DNA from: Flavobacterium sp. N3904
GTDB taxonomy: Bacteria > Bacteroidota > Bacteroidia > Flavobacteriales > Flavobacteriaceae
Length of the DNA: 64,000 nt
NCBI RefSeq assembly: GCF_025947305.1
Contig: NZ_CP110009.1
Coordinates: 2,769,501-2,833,500, forward strand
Direction: 5' to 3'
Each line of letters opens with the position of its first letter. Position 1 is the first letter of the stretch. Both the position numbers and the translations under genes were made by a program. Below are positions 53,830-61,707 of the stretch, in pieces. Below the pieces are notes generated by a model. It worked only from the letters and a program-made list of their open reading frames with translations. It searched no databases and was not told the DNA's origin.

Positions 53830-54189
53830 ATGCCGCGCCATAACAATATTACGGCGCGCCTCGCGATTTGGTAGGCGTTGCCTTTGTTTTTGATAGGCCC
53901 GCCTTCCATTTTTGTAGGCGTCGCGTACTATTTTGATAGGCGCGCCTATCGATGTGGCAGGCATCGCCTTTGTTTTTTATAGGCGGGCATCTCGATTGTT
54001 TAGGCGGGCTGTAATATTAAATAGGCACGCCTATGGTTTTGGTAGGCACGCCTATAGTTTAGGTAGGCGTGCCTATGGTTTAGGTAGGCGTGCCTATAGT
54101 TTTGCTAGGCGTGCCTATGATTTTGGTAGGCATGCCTATGGTTTTGGTAGGCTCGCCTATAGTTTTGGTGGACGCGCCTATGTATGTGG
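53830..54189. repeat. Palindromic 21-bp tandem array (TAGGCGTGCCTA type)
   Basis: About sixteen units of 21 nt (a few 20 or 22) each carry a TAGGCrYGCCTA-type palindrome followed by an AT-rich spacer such as TGGTTTTGG. The last eight units (from 54022) are regular; units towards 53830 are degenerate in both sequence and length. It is much richer in GC than its surroundings. A frame through it encodes GRRAYSF-type heptads, a by-product of the period. No flanking cas-like gene exists and the spacers are not unique. Confidence 0.95.
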
Positions 54190-54218
54190 GAGTAGTAATT
54201 AGATTGTGTAAACAAAAA

Positions 54219-54334
54219 AAAGCAACCCGTTTTGGAGTTGCTTTTCTATTTTTGGATTGTAAATATTTGTCTTGTTGGCTCGAGCCAGAGGCATCGCGCG
54301 AGCGGAAAAGATATTCAAACCAGTGGGGGAGTAA
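54219..54334 (-). repeat. Dispersed 3'-end repeat with terminator, copy 2
   Basis: The AAAGCAAC/GTTGC hairpin at 54219-54245 is followed by TCTATTTTTGGATTGTAA and then GAGGCATCGCG, CAGTGGG blocks, matching 50069-50187. On the minus strand it lies directly after the gene ending at 54337, and the hairpin is followed by a T-run there. GGCTCGAGCC inside is a perfect palindrome. Confidence 0.78.
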
Positions 54335-54336
54335 AG

Positions 54337-54855
54337 TTATTCCTCCTCATTTTCATTGTCTTCACCATCCTCAAAATTGAAAAAATCATCAGAATTAAAA
54401 GGAATGTCTGCATCGGGGTCTTTATCGTGTGCATTTACACCAGGAGGGTTGAACAAACCCCAATCGTCTTTGATATAATTCCAAACATCAAAGCCAGCAA
54501 CCCAATCAATAAACAAGAATCGGAATTCATCGATTTCTTTTCTAAGTAAATGGATGTAGTCTTGGTCTAAAATAGCTTCTTCAAAGCGCAAACTACCTGC
54601 TTGGACATATAATTCTCTTGCTGCTTTTCGAATGATGGTCGCGTTTTCCATTTTCAAATCATACAACGTAAGAGCTTGCGATCCAGAAACTTTGGCTAGT
54701 ATAATCAATGCATTTTCCATCATAAAGCGAGCCGTAGTTTCTTGTAAAAATTCATTATCAGCAGGAATAATTGCAACTAATCCTTGTGTGATTTTAAAGA
54801 TCTGTTCTGCTTTTTGATATAAAGGGAATTTCTGTAATTCGTCTCGTTTTGACAT
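54337..54855 (-). CDS. Unknown protein with acidic tail (172 aa)
   Basis: I do not recognise this protein. The ATG at 54855 (SKRDELQKFPLYQKAEQIF) gives 172 residues; a frame 59 codons longer would run into the GC-rich inverted repeat at 55002 and is rejected. The body is helical and resembles four-helix bundles (FMMENALIILAKVSGS, LRKEIDEFRFLFIDWV). FDVWNYIKDDWGLFNPPGV looks conserved. The last 30 residues are strongly acidic (FEDGEDNENEEE). No catalytic motif is visible. Confidence 0.7.
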   Translation of the reverse strand: MSKRDELQKFPLYQKAEQIFKITQGLVAIIPADNEFLQETTARFMMENALIILAKVSGSQALTLYDLKMENATIIRKAARELYVQAGSLRFEEAILDQDYIHLLRKEIDEFRFLFIDWVAGFDVWNYIKDDWGLFNPPGVNAHDKDPDADIPFNSDDFFNFEDGEDNENEEE

Positions 54856-55001
54856 ACATATTAATTTAAATTCAATGATATGTTTAGGAATAGATTCATA
54901 GCAATGATCTGATATTAGGTTTGATTGCAGAGCTACGCAAAGTGTCCTATGCGTTTTTAAAAAGTTCTTGATAATCGTAAATATATCAAAAGTCCTCTGC
55001 G

Positions 55002-55082
55002 AGCGCGAGCGTCCCGCTCGTGCCGATTTCAAATTTATAATCGCTTGCTTATGCTAGTGCTGACGAGCGGGACGCTCGCGCT
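55002..55082. repeat. GC-rich 20-bp inverted-repeat element, complete copy
   Basis: AGCGCGAGCGTCCCGCTCGT (55002-55021) is the exact reverse complement of ACGAGCGGGACGCTCGCGCT (55063-55082). The 41-nt loop contains GATTTCAAATTTATAAT and GCTTATGCTAGTG. A truncated second copy with the same loop lies at 58334-58400. Both sit just after the 3' end of a minus-strand gene. Confidence 0.9.
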
Positions 55083-55105
55083 ATCTGGCTGTTGTCAGTA
55101 GTTTT

Positions 55106-55660
55106 TTAATTTTCGATTTTTACGATTGTCTTTTTTTCAAAGTTTTTATTGTCGGAAGTGCTACAATTAAATGTAACTTCGTAGTTATCAGAAGTAAATT
55201 TGCATTCGCTTTTTAGTTTTTTGCTAAATTCAAATATTTTATCATCATCATAAGTATCATAAATTTCTATTTGATTTTTTATTTCCTCAATTGCAAATAA
55301 ATTTTGATTTGCATTTATAGTTGCATTTTTATATTTAAAAGGGTGGTCAAATTTTAACGAATATGTATTTTCTAGTAAAGAATTATCGTAGACCGTTCCT
55401 CTTTTAAAAGCATAGCATTTTGCAGATAATCCTAAATCTAAACTGGCAATAAACTTGGCATTATATCTAATTCTAAAAATTATATCTTTTTTCAATACAT
55501 CTGTTTGTGTAAAAATATAAAATTCTTTTTCTTTATCTCTTTTATAAATTGTGGCTCCGTTAAACTCAATATCTGAAATCAAATAATGTTGTGGTGACCA
55601 ACATTCACTCATAACAATTAGAAAAAGATAAATTCCTATAATCTTAAATAGTTTTCTCAT
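55106..55660 (-). CDS. Unknown exported or membrane-anchored protein (184 aa)
   Basis: No family is recognised. The N-terminus has one hydrophobic segment (LFKIIGIYLFLIVMSEC) that could be a signal peptide or anchor; the Cys that follows lies in a poor lipobox. The rest is beta-rich and charged, with two cysteines near residues 150 and 165. Codon use is very AT-rich, more so than its neighbours, which suggests recent acquisition. Directly after its stop comes TACTGACAACA, nearly matching the sequence after the HepT gene stop. Confidence 0.55.
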   Translation of the reverse strand: MRKLFKIIGIYLFLIVMSECWSPQHYLISDIEFNGATIYKRDKEKEFYIFTQTDVLKKDIIFRIRYNAKFIASLDLGLSAKCYAFKRGTVYDNSLLENTYSLKFDHPFKYKNATINANQNLFAIEEIKNQIEIYDTYDDDKIFEFSKKLKSECKFTSDNYEVTFNCSTSDNKNFEKKTIVKIEN

Positions 55661-55753
55661 ATCAATGATTTAATTTTCTTCTTTTTCGGGTAACGTTCTG
55701 GCACTACCTTTAGATTTGCATAATAAATTATTCGTAAATTTAAATTAACAACC

Positions 55754-55824
55754 AAACTGACAAAGTACACCATTGGTACTACAAAGTTTTTAGACTTATC
55801 CGCTGATTAGGACTTTGTCAGTTT
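55754..55824 (+). ncRNA. Candidate IS110 bridge RNA stem-loop
   Basis: AAACTGACAAAGT (55754-55766) and ACTTTGTCAGTTT (55812-55824) form a perfect 13-bp stem closing a 45-nt internal region. IS110-family elements encode a bridge RNA with large internal loops, in this position upstream of the recombinase in the IS621 type. The full RNA would extend towards 55920. Confidence 0.5.
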
Positions 55825-55925
55825 ATATTGAGCAAGCATCAAATAGTAATTCAGGTTTTAAGGCCTATTTTCAAGGTTACGAGTGTGTTCAATAATTTGG
55901 TTGCTAATCCTTAAAATCTTTTCTT

Positions 55926-56927
55926 ATGAGTAAATTTAAACATTTTTTAGGTATTGATGTGTCAAAAGAATATTTTGATGCCGTAGTAATTTTGGATAGA
56001 AATAAAGAAAAATCAATTCACAGCCAGTTTGTAAATGATTACAAAGGAATCAAGTCCCTTTGCAAATGGCTCAAGGAACAAGGTTCGACGTTTGAAAACA
56101 CGCTTGTTTGTTTAGAACACACAGGAATGTACGGTAAGTTAATAATCAAATGTCTAATGATTGAAAAGTTCTCACTTTGGGTCGAAATGTCACTGAAAAT
56201 TATTCGCAGCATTGGGGTTCAAAGAGGCAAAAACGACAAAGTTGATGCCCAAAGAATTGCTTTTTATGCCATGAAAAATGTGGAGGAAGCAGTTATTTTT
56301 AATGCTCCCAGAATGGAAATCAACAAAATGAGAAATCTTTTGTCCCTGCGGGAAAAATTAGTTGCAACAAAAGCTTCTTTGTTGCGAAATGTAAAAGAAC
56401 TCAAAGCCTTTGATTTGGAAGTAGCCAGACTCTCTGAAAAACTACAGAAAAGCACCATCAAGGGAATTGATTTGGATCTAAAAAACATTGAAAAACAATT
56501 GGACAAAACAATAAGTGACGATGAAAATATTTCTAGAATTTTCACTCTTGTCACATCTGTTATTGGCATAGGAAAAGTAACGGCTTTGTTTTTGATTTGT
56601 TTTACAAACGAATTTACAATGTATACAACTCCTCGCCAACTGGCTTGTTATGCAGGTGTTGTACCTTTTGAACATACCTCGGGGAAAAGTATTCGCTCAA
56701 AACCAAAAGTCCATTATGTGGCTAACAAAAAATTAAAAAAACAGCTTCATATGTGTGCCTTGTCAGCAATTACCAGTGATCCAGAATTAAAAAATTATTT
56801 TAATCGAAAGGTGGAAGAAGGTAAAAACAAGATGCTTATCATAAACAATGTTAGGAACAAACTTGTACATAGAGTATGTGCATGCATAAGAGAAAACAAA
56901 ATGTTTGAAAAAAGACAAGTAGCGTAA
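55926..56927 (+). CDS. IS110 family transposase (DEDD recombinase)
   Basis: The 333-residue protein has the N-terminal RuvC-like DEDD domain: Asp11 (GIDVSKEYFD), Glu64 (LEHTGMYG), Asp104 and Asp107 (GKNDKVDAQR). A coiled-coil (about 130-200) joins it to a C-terminal Transposase_20 domain with VIGIGKVTALF, RQLACYAGVVPFEHTSGKSIRSKP and the likely catalytic Ser252. The frame is intact. IS110 enzymes recombine at short core sequences guided by an RNA. This copy therefore appears potentially active. Confidence 0.95.
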   Translation: MSKFKHFLGIDVSKEYFDAVVILDRNKEKSIHSQFVNDYKGIKSLCKWLKEQGSTFENTLVCLEHTGMYGKLIIKCLMIEKFSLWVEMSLKIIRSIGVQRGKNDKVDAQRIAFYAMKNVEEAVIFNAPRMEINKMRNLLSLREKLVATKASLLRNVKELKAFDLEVARLSEKLQKSTIKGIDLDLKNIEKQLDKTISDDENISRIFTLVTSVIGIGKVTALFLICFTNEFTMYTTPRQLACYAGVVPFEHTSGKSIRSKPKVHYVANKKLKKQLHMCALSAITSDPELKNYFNRKVEEGKNKMLIINNVRNKLVHRVCACIRENKMFEKRQVA

Positions 56928-57022
56928 AAAAAACATTAAATAAAATTTCTTTTGAAAGGAAAGAGAAAAAAATGCTCTTCCCCTTCGCAAGACTTTTTTG
57001 TTTTTTCTAAACCAAAGTTATT

Positions 57023-57201
57023 AATTATTCGCAAAAAATAGATGGCTTTTTTTATGAATTTTTATTTGGTAATTTCATAGTAATCAGCGGGTTTGGGACT
57101 AAATTAAGCCCATTATTCGGATTTGCCAAATATTCCAAATACAAAACCAATTTCCTATTAAGCCAAATGCCCAAATTGCTTGTAGCGTGTGTTGGCAGTA
57201 G
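57023..57201. other. Gene-free spacer after the IS element
   Basis: The sequence read on the minus strand follows the HepT stop codon. It starts TACTGCCAACACACGCTACA and continues with GGGCATTTGGCTTAATAGG and a TTTGGAATATTTGGC block, several short TTTGG-containing segments. It has no frame. I recall similar blocks behind unrelated accessory genes in Bacteroidota, but cannot name an element. Confidence 0.4.
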
Positions 57202-57555
57202 TTATTTTTCTTCTTTTTGGATTAAATTGTCAATCTCTATTTTCAATTTCGGTAAGTGATTGATTAAGATTGACCAAATATTCTCGTCAGAAACATTATC
57301 ATAAGCATGAATCACATGATTTCTGAGTCCAATAATTGCTTTTGCGTTTGATATTTTATCAACAAAAGAATCATCTCGAGTAATTATTCGGTTGATTGCT
57401 TCGCCAATAATTTCAAGATTTCTTTCAACAGCTCTTTTACGCATTAAGTTACTTCGATATTTGAAAAAATCTTTCTCTTCATTATGGAAGAACTCGTTTA
57501 TTTCATCAATGGACATTTTTATATCAAACAACCATTTAAGAATCCTTTCATCCAT
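57202..57555 (-). CDS. hepT: HepT-like toxin, HEPN/DUF86 family
   Basis: The 117-residue helical protein carries the HEPN RNase motif R-x4-H-x-Y: Arg78, His83 and Tyr85 in LRNHVIHAYD. NLEIIGEAINRI and KAIIGLRNHVIH are the DUF86 landmarks. In type VII toxin-antitoxin systems the HepT toxin is inactivated when MntA attaches AMP to the motif tyrosine. It overlaps the mntA gene by 8 nt and is translated second. The motif is intact, so the toxin should be functional. Confidence 0.92.
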   Translation of the reverse strand: MDERILKWLFDIKMSIDEINEFFHNEEKDFFKYRSNLMRKRAVERNLEIIGEAINRIITRDDSFVDKISNAKAIIGLRNHVIHAYDNVSDENIWSILINHLPKLKIEIDNLIQKEEK

Positions 57556-57847
57556 AAATTAGTTCTTTTGAATTGTCGATTGATTTAATTAAGATTGGAT
57601 TTTTTAAAGTCTGTTCTTCAAGTAGGTCAACTTCTCGACCAAATAAAGACTCTAATTTTTCTTTGAAGTTTATGTAGTTGTCAAAATATTTTGAAAGTTC
57701 AATTTGCTTAAACTTAACTAATAAATCAACATCGCTTTTTTCGTTAAAGCTGGAATTCAGGGATGAACCAAATAGATACATTTTTTCCACATTGTATATT
57801 ACACAAAGCTTTTTTAAGTTATCTATATTATTGTCAATAATTCCCAT
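57548..57847 (-). CDS. mntA: MntA-like antitoxin, minimal nucleotidyltransferase
   Basis: The 99-residue protein has the nucleotidyltransferase motif GS-x10-D-x-D: Gly27-Ser28 and Asp39, Asp41 in YLFGSSLNSSFNEKSDVDLLV. It probably transfers AMP to the HepT tyrosine to neutralise it. It is the first gene of the pair; its stop region overlaps hepT by 8 nt. Both genes are AT-rich. The unit is flanked by TGTTGGCAGTAGT after hepT and ACTGCCAA about 50 nt upstream of mntA, which may mark the edges of a gene cassette. Confidence 0.9.
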   Translation of the reverse strand: MGIIDNNIDNLKKLCVIYNVEKMYLFGSSLNSSFNEKSDVDLLVKFKQIELSKYFDNYINFKEKLESLFGREVDLLEEQTLKNPILIKSIDNSKELIYG

Positions 57848-58097
57848 ACTACAAATTTAAACAAAAATATCTTTTAAAATCGATTCGTCGAATAATTACT
57901 GCCAACTCATTTATTGGTCTGACAAAATCCGACTTATCTACCTTAAATCAGATAGCTTGGTTTGATAAGGATCAGGTTTTATTTATTTTCAAATATATAA
58001 AAATATCATTACAAATGTTAATGGTTTTCACTTTACAATAAATTCAAATTGAAAATAAGTTTTTCGGAATAGTTCTTTGAAAAACTAAATATCTCGC
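57848..58097. other. Gene-free spacer upstream of the repeat block
   Basis: No frame or RNA gene is seen. ACTGCCAA near 57900 may be a cassette edge. GATAGCTTGGTTTGATAAGGATCAGG has no partner in the window. The end (from about 58070) begins the block that is repeated at 61918-62180. Confidence 0.35.
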
Positions 58098-58205
58098 TTA
58101 GCCCCGATGGAAGCAAATATCCTTTTGGGCTGGGGTTCAGCCCAAAAGATATTGTGTACAGCGGGAGTGAACTTGATGAAAAACCAAATACATATGCTCC
58201 TAAAA
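58098..58205 (+). ncRNA. Structured RNA element, copy D (Flavo-1-like)
   Basis: TTAGCCCCGATGGAAGC begins at 58099. The hairpin pairs CTTTTGGGCTG (58122-58132) with CAGCCCAAAAG (58138-58148). AGCGGGA is at 58160-58166 and GCTCC at 58196-58200. It points at a terminator and a clpB tail fragment, as copy E points at the real clpB end. Beyond the shared blocks its hairpin differs from copies A, B, C and E. Confidence 0.68.
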
Positions 58206-58238
58206 CAAAAAAAAACACCAGCCTTTCGACCGGTGTTG
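58205..58238 (-). terminator. Terminator with GGTCGAAAG loop, copy beside clpB fragment
   Basis: On the minus strand AACACC-ggtcgaaaggct-GGTGTT runs into a T-rich tail. It is the duplicate of the clpB terminator at 62054-62085 but no complete gene now ends here. Confidence 0.75.
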
Positions 58239-58291
58239 TTGATGAGCTTTGCCAAAGTTCAAAATTTCGGCAAAGGTCTTAGTAAGCTCTA

Positions 58292-58333
58292 TTAGTATAA
58301 CAACTCGGTTTGATTTCTAAAAACGAGTTCGCC
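58292..58333 (-). pseudogene. Diverged fragment of the clpB 3' end
   Basis: These 42 nt align without gaps to the last 42 nt of clpB (62139-62180). On the minus strand they read GELVFRNQTELLY and stop, against GELVFRNQSELVH and stop in clpB. One codon difference is silent and the others are conservative, as if the fragment came from a functional related clpB. About 200 nt downstream of it are also shared. Confidence 0.85.
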
Positions 58334-58400
58334 GCTCGTGACGATTTCAAATTTATAATTGTTTGCTTATGCTAGTGTTCACGAGCGGGACGCTCGCGCT
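58334..58400. repeat. GC-rich inverted-repeat element, truncated copy
   Basis: The right arm ACGAGCGGGACGCTCGCGCT (58381-58400) and the loop match the complete copy at 55002-55082. Only GCTCGT remains of the left arm, cut exactly where the clpB fragment ends (58333/58334). Confidence 0.85.
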
Positions 58401-58410
58401 AGCTTTTTTT

Positions 58411-61400
58411 TCAATTTAGAATTAATTTTTTAGTTATTTCTTTATTGTCCTCAAAACTAAATTTGACAAAATAAATCCCTTTTGAATGATTAGAAAGATT
58501 TATTTTAAAATTGTTTTTCAAATCTGGATTAACTTGCGAGTATATTACTTTTCCTAAAATATCAATTACCATTATTCTTTTTACATTTTTAAATTCATTT
58601 AGAAGTGTAATTGTCACTTCATTTTGAGCTGGATTTGGATATAAAAGGATTCTTGAATCATTTATAATTTCCTCACTTGTATTCAAAATACCAGAATTAA
58701 ATTGAAATTTATCTGAATATAGAAAAGTTCCGTTATTTATTGCTTTTAGTCTATAATAATAAATTTGATTAGGCAAAAGGTCATTTATGGTTGCTGTTGT
58801 GATATTTGTTCCATATCCATAAGCATAATTAGGTGTACCATTAAGTGTAGAACCATAATTTTCAGTGATTCCATACTCAAACTGTATATTTGTTATGTAT
58901 CTTCCATACCCATTAATTAACCCTGTTAGATTTGCAGAAGCATTGTTGTTTTTTACAGCGCTTGATGTTAAAATTATTTCTCCGGAAGTATTAAATACTC
59001 CTTCTTTGCTATAAATAATATTAGTGCCATTTAAAGCTTTTAGCCTATAATAATAATTTGTATTGGGATCTAAGTTTTGAATTGTTGTAGTTACATAGCC
59101 AGATGAGTTGTATAGAATTGTATTTGGACTAGTAGCCACACTGTTTTCATAGTTTATAGAGCCATATTCAAAAACAATATTGTTAATATCTTTACTATAT
59201 GCATAAATATAGGCACTTAGTGTAGCATTGTTTCCATTAATACTAGGATTGTATAAAGAAATGGAGTATTCTGATTTTGTTGTAAATGATTTGACAGAAC
59301 TAAATATTTCTATTCCATTTTGTACTGCTTTCATTCTTACATAATATTTAGTTTCTGGTTTTAGATTTATTAAATTACTTACAACATTACTCGTTGCTTT
59401 TGGAGCAATTATCGTATTATTTGATAAAACACTAAACTTTGAAAAATCTTCATTCTCTCCGTATTGAAATTCTATATTTGAAATCTCATTTTTATTCGAA
59501 GTTATGCTTCCTGTTAGTTCTGCAGTATTTGAAGAATAATTATATACATCATTCATTGTTATTACATAGTCAGCAAGAGTCGTGAAACTCATTTCTTCAC
59601 TTGTATATTCAATATTATTATAAGTTCCTTTAAGTCTGTAGTAATAGGTAGTATTTGGATTTAAATTATCTATAGTAGTCGAAAAATCTAATGAAGTATC
59701 AAAAGGTACTGAATTCGGATTTGTATTAATGTTATTTTCAAAAGCAAAATAAGTACTATATTCAAATTTTATGTTTTCTATTAAACCTTCATTTGACGCG
59801 ACACTTCCTGTTAGAGTAGCACTATTATTCGAAGCGTTTAAAACTGGGTTTGCAATAATTGAAATTGGATCGAATGAAATAGTGCTTTTTAATATTTTAC
59901 CGTTACTGCTTCCTACATATATATTTTTTTCTACAATAGAAATAGAATTGGAGGAAGATCCATAAGAATCTATTCTAGTTAGATTTTTCCAACTTATACC
60001 TCCATTTATTGTTTTGTATAATTGCCCATAATCATCAAAAATGTAGCCTACATTTTTGGAGTAAAATTTCACAAATGTAAAATAGCCATACGGAACCTTT
60101 AATTTCTCCCAAGTAACTCCTCCGTTTTTAGTTTTATACATTAAACTATTATCACCAACAAAATAACCATTGTTCTCATCTAAAAAATCAAAACGATTGA
60201 TGTTTTCATCTACATCAACATTTATATTCCAAGTATTCCCTCCGTCTATTGTCTTGTACATCCTACCACCCGAATAGCCAATACGGTGAGCATAACCTAC
60301 TAGAGAATTTATAAATTGTATCTGCCCAAATTTTTCATTCAACACTTGTTGCCATGTACCACCTCCATCAATAGTTTTTAATGTTTTTCTTGTATTAAAA
60401 CCTCCCGAAATAAAACCATTATTTTCATCAAGAAACGAAATAGCAGTAATTCCTTCTTCTATAAGATTCCATCCGTTATTTAGAACAACCCAAGTAATCC
60501 CGCCATCTGTGGTTTTATATACTTGACCACCATAGGTACCAGCTGTTGTCCAATAACCTAAGTTTTCATTTATAAATTTAAAGACACCTGCAAAAACGGA
60601 TTGACCAAGATTTAAGAAACCAATGTTGATCCAATTAGTTCCGCTATCAGTTGTTTTATAGAGTTGATTGCCAACCCTTGCATATCCAATGTTTTTATCA
60701 AGAAATTGTAATTGATTTATATCATTATAAGTCGGAGAGTTTTGATTCCATGAATTTCCACCGTCACTGGTTTTGAGTATTATACCGCGAGCACCTGTTG
60801 CGTATCCGATATTATTATCTAGAAAATGTATGCCATAAATAGTATAGTTATAATAACGCCCATTTTGAGGACTAGCCCAATTCCATGTATTTCCTCCGTC
60901 TATTGTTTTAAAAATTACTCCATATTCACCAGTAGCATATCCAATATTTTCGCTTACAAAAGAAAAAGCGTAAATGGCATCAGAAACTCCATTCACTTTC
61001 GTCCAAGTTTCTCCGCCATCAATTGTCTTAAACATATCATTATGTTGTTTTGTATAAAAGCCAATATTTTGATTGATGAAATAAACGGTAAATAAATCTG
61101 AAGGGAAAGTATTTGTACTTTGAGTTATATACCAATTTTCTCCACCATCAATCGTCTTAAGCATTGTACCTTCTTTACAGGCAGCATGCCCAATCATGGC
61201 AGTCAAAAAAAAAGTTTTGTTAACACTTACATTAGGAATATTTTTGCTGATCCAGGTAATGCCTCCATCTGTAGATTTTATTAATGCATAAGGACTTGAA
61301 ATGATTATATCGTTTTCATTGATTATGTTAACCGTATTAAAATCGAAATTAAAACCAGTTGTTACTTGTAACCAAGTGACACCGCTGTCTATAGATTTTA

Positions 61401-61707
61401 GTATGTATCCATTGTTACCAACTATATAACCAATGTTTTGGTTAAATTTTAAATCATTAGCACTTGTAATATCTTGTTTTTTTTGCCATGAAATACCAGA
61501 ATTTGTTGTTTCTAGTAACTCATTCTCATTTATAATATAACCAGTAGTGCCTGTTGTAAAATGAATTTCTTTTCCAGTTTTGTAAGAAGGTTTTGGATTT
61601 AACAATTCCCAAGTATTTTGAGAATACATTCTTGAAATGCAACTAAGTAGAACAGCTATTAATAAAAATTTAAGCGTTATTCTTTTTTTTGGTAATAGTT
61701 GTATCAT
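58411..61707 (-). CDS. YCF48/BNR-repeat surface protein with FN3-like modules and type IX sorting domain
   Basis: The 1098-residue protein has a short N-terminal signal (FLLIAVLLSCISRMYSQ). About thirteen repeats with the pattern FKTIDGGNTW ... F(V/L)...NIGYATG form YCF48/BNR-type propeller blades (about 30-630). Four FN3-like modules follow, each ending in a segment such as NPNTTYYYRLKG. The last 80 residues (ILYPNPAQNEVTITL ... ITKKLILN) are a type A sorting domain for type IX secretion. It is probably a surface adhesin or carbohydrate-binding protein. It lies between two copies of the clpB 3' region and looks like an inserted gene. Confidence 0.9.
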   Translation of the reverse strand: MIQLLPKKRITLKFLLIAVLLSCISRMYSQNTWELLNPKPSYKTGKEIHFTTGTTGYIINENELLETTNSGISWQKKQDITSANDLKFNQNIGYIVGNNGYILKSIDSGVTWLQVTTGFNFDFNTVNIINENDIIISSPYALIKSTDGGITWISKNIPNVSVNKTFFLTAMIGHAACKEGTMLKTIDGGENWYITQSTNTFPSDLFTVYFINQNIGFYTKQHNDMFKTIDGGETWTKVNGVSDAIYAFSFVSENIGYATGEYGVIFKTIDGGNTWNWASPQNGRYYNYTIYGIHFLDNNIGYATGARGIILKTSDGGNSWNQNSPTYNDINQLQFLDKNIGYARVGNQLYKTTDSGTNWINIGFLNLGQSVFAGVFKFINENLGYWTTAGTYGGQVYKTTDGGITWVVLNNGWNLIEEGITAISFLDENNGFISGGFNTRKTLKTIDGGGTWQQVLNEKFGQIQFINSLVGYAHRIGYSGGRMYKTIDGGNTWNINVDVDENINRFDFLDENNGYFVGDNSLMYKTKNGGVTWEKLKVPYGYFTFVKFYSKNVGYIFDDYGQLYKTINGGISWKNLTRIDSYGSSSNSISIVEKNIYVGSSNGKILKSTISFDPISIIANPVLNASNNSATLTGSVASNEGLIENIKFEYSTYFAFENNINTNPNSVPFDTSLDFSTTIDNLNPNTTYYYRLKGTYNNIEYTSEEMSFTTLADYVITMNDVYNYSSNTAELTGSITSNKNEISNIEFQYGENEDFSKFSVLSNNTIIAPKATSNVVSNLINLKPETKYYVRMKAVQNGIEIFSSVKSFTTKSEYSISLYNPSINGNNATLSAYIYAYSKDINNIVFEYGSINYENSVATSPNTILYNSSGYVTTTIQNLDPNTNYYYRLKALNGTNIIYSKEGVFNTSGEIILTSSAVKNNNASANLTGLINGYGRYITNIQFEYGITENYGSTLNGTPNYAYGYGTNITTATINDLLPNQIYYYRLKAINNGTFLYSDKFQFNSGILNTSEEIINDSRILLYPNPAQNEVTITLLNEFKNVKRIMVIDILGKVIYSQVNPDLKNNFKINLSNHSKGIYFVKFSFEDNKEITKKLILN

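Larger units (their letters stand above)
55735..57022 (+). mobile_element. IS110-family insertion element (proposed limits)
   Basis: The element contains one DEDD transposase, about 190 nt of left non-coding DNA with a long stem-loop, and about 95 nt on the right. There are no terminal inverted repeats, as expected for IS110. The limits are proposed from AATTATTCG, which occurs at both edges (55726-55734 and 57023-57031). Joined there, the two flanks would make one continuous spacer. The 9-mer is AT-rich, so the exact ends are uncertain. Confidence 0.5.

Noticed and set aside
53830..54189. Possible CRISPR array
   Set aside because: Units are only 21 bp with a palindromic core and near-identical AT-rich gaps instead of unique spacers, and no cas genes are present.
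53933..54202. An 89-residue frame of GRRAYSF-type heptads
   Set aside because: It is read through the palindromic 21-bp array and is a by-product of the period.
54856..55032. 59 extra N-terminal codons for the 172-residue protein
   Set aside because: They read into the GC-rich inverted repeat and show no protein-like composition.
55106..55660. Lipoprotein call
   Set aside because: The Cys after the hydrophobic segment is preceded by Ser-Glu, which does not fit a lipobox.
56928..57022. Terminal inverted repeats of the IS element
   Set aside because: No complementary ends were found; IS110 elements normally lack them.
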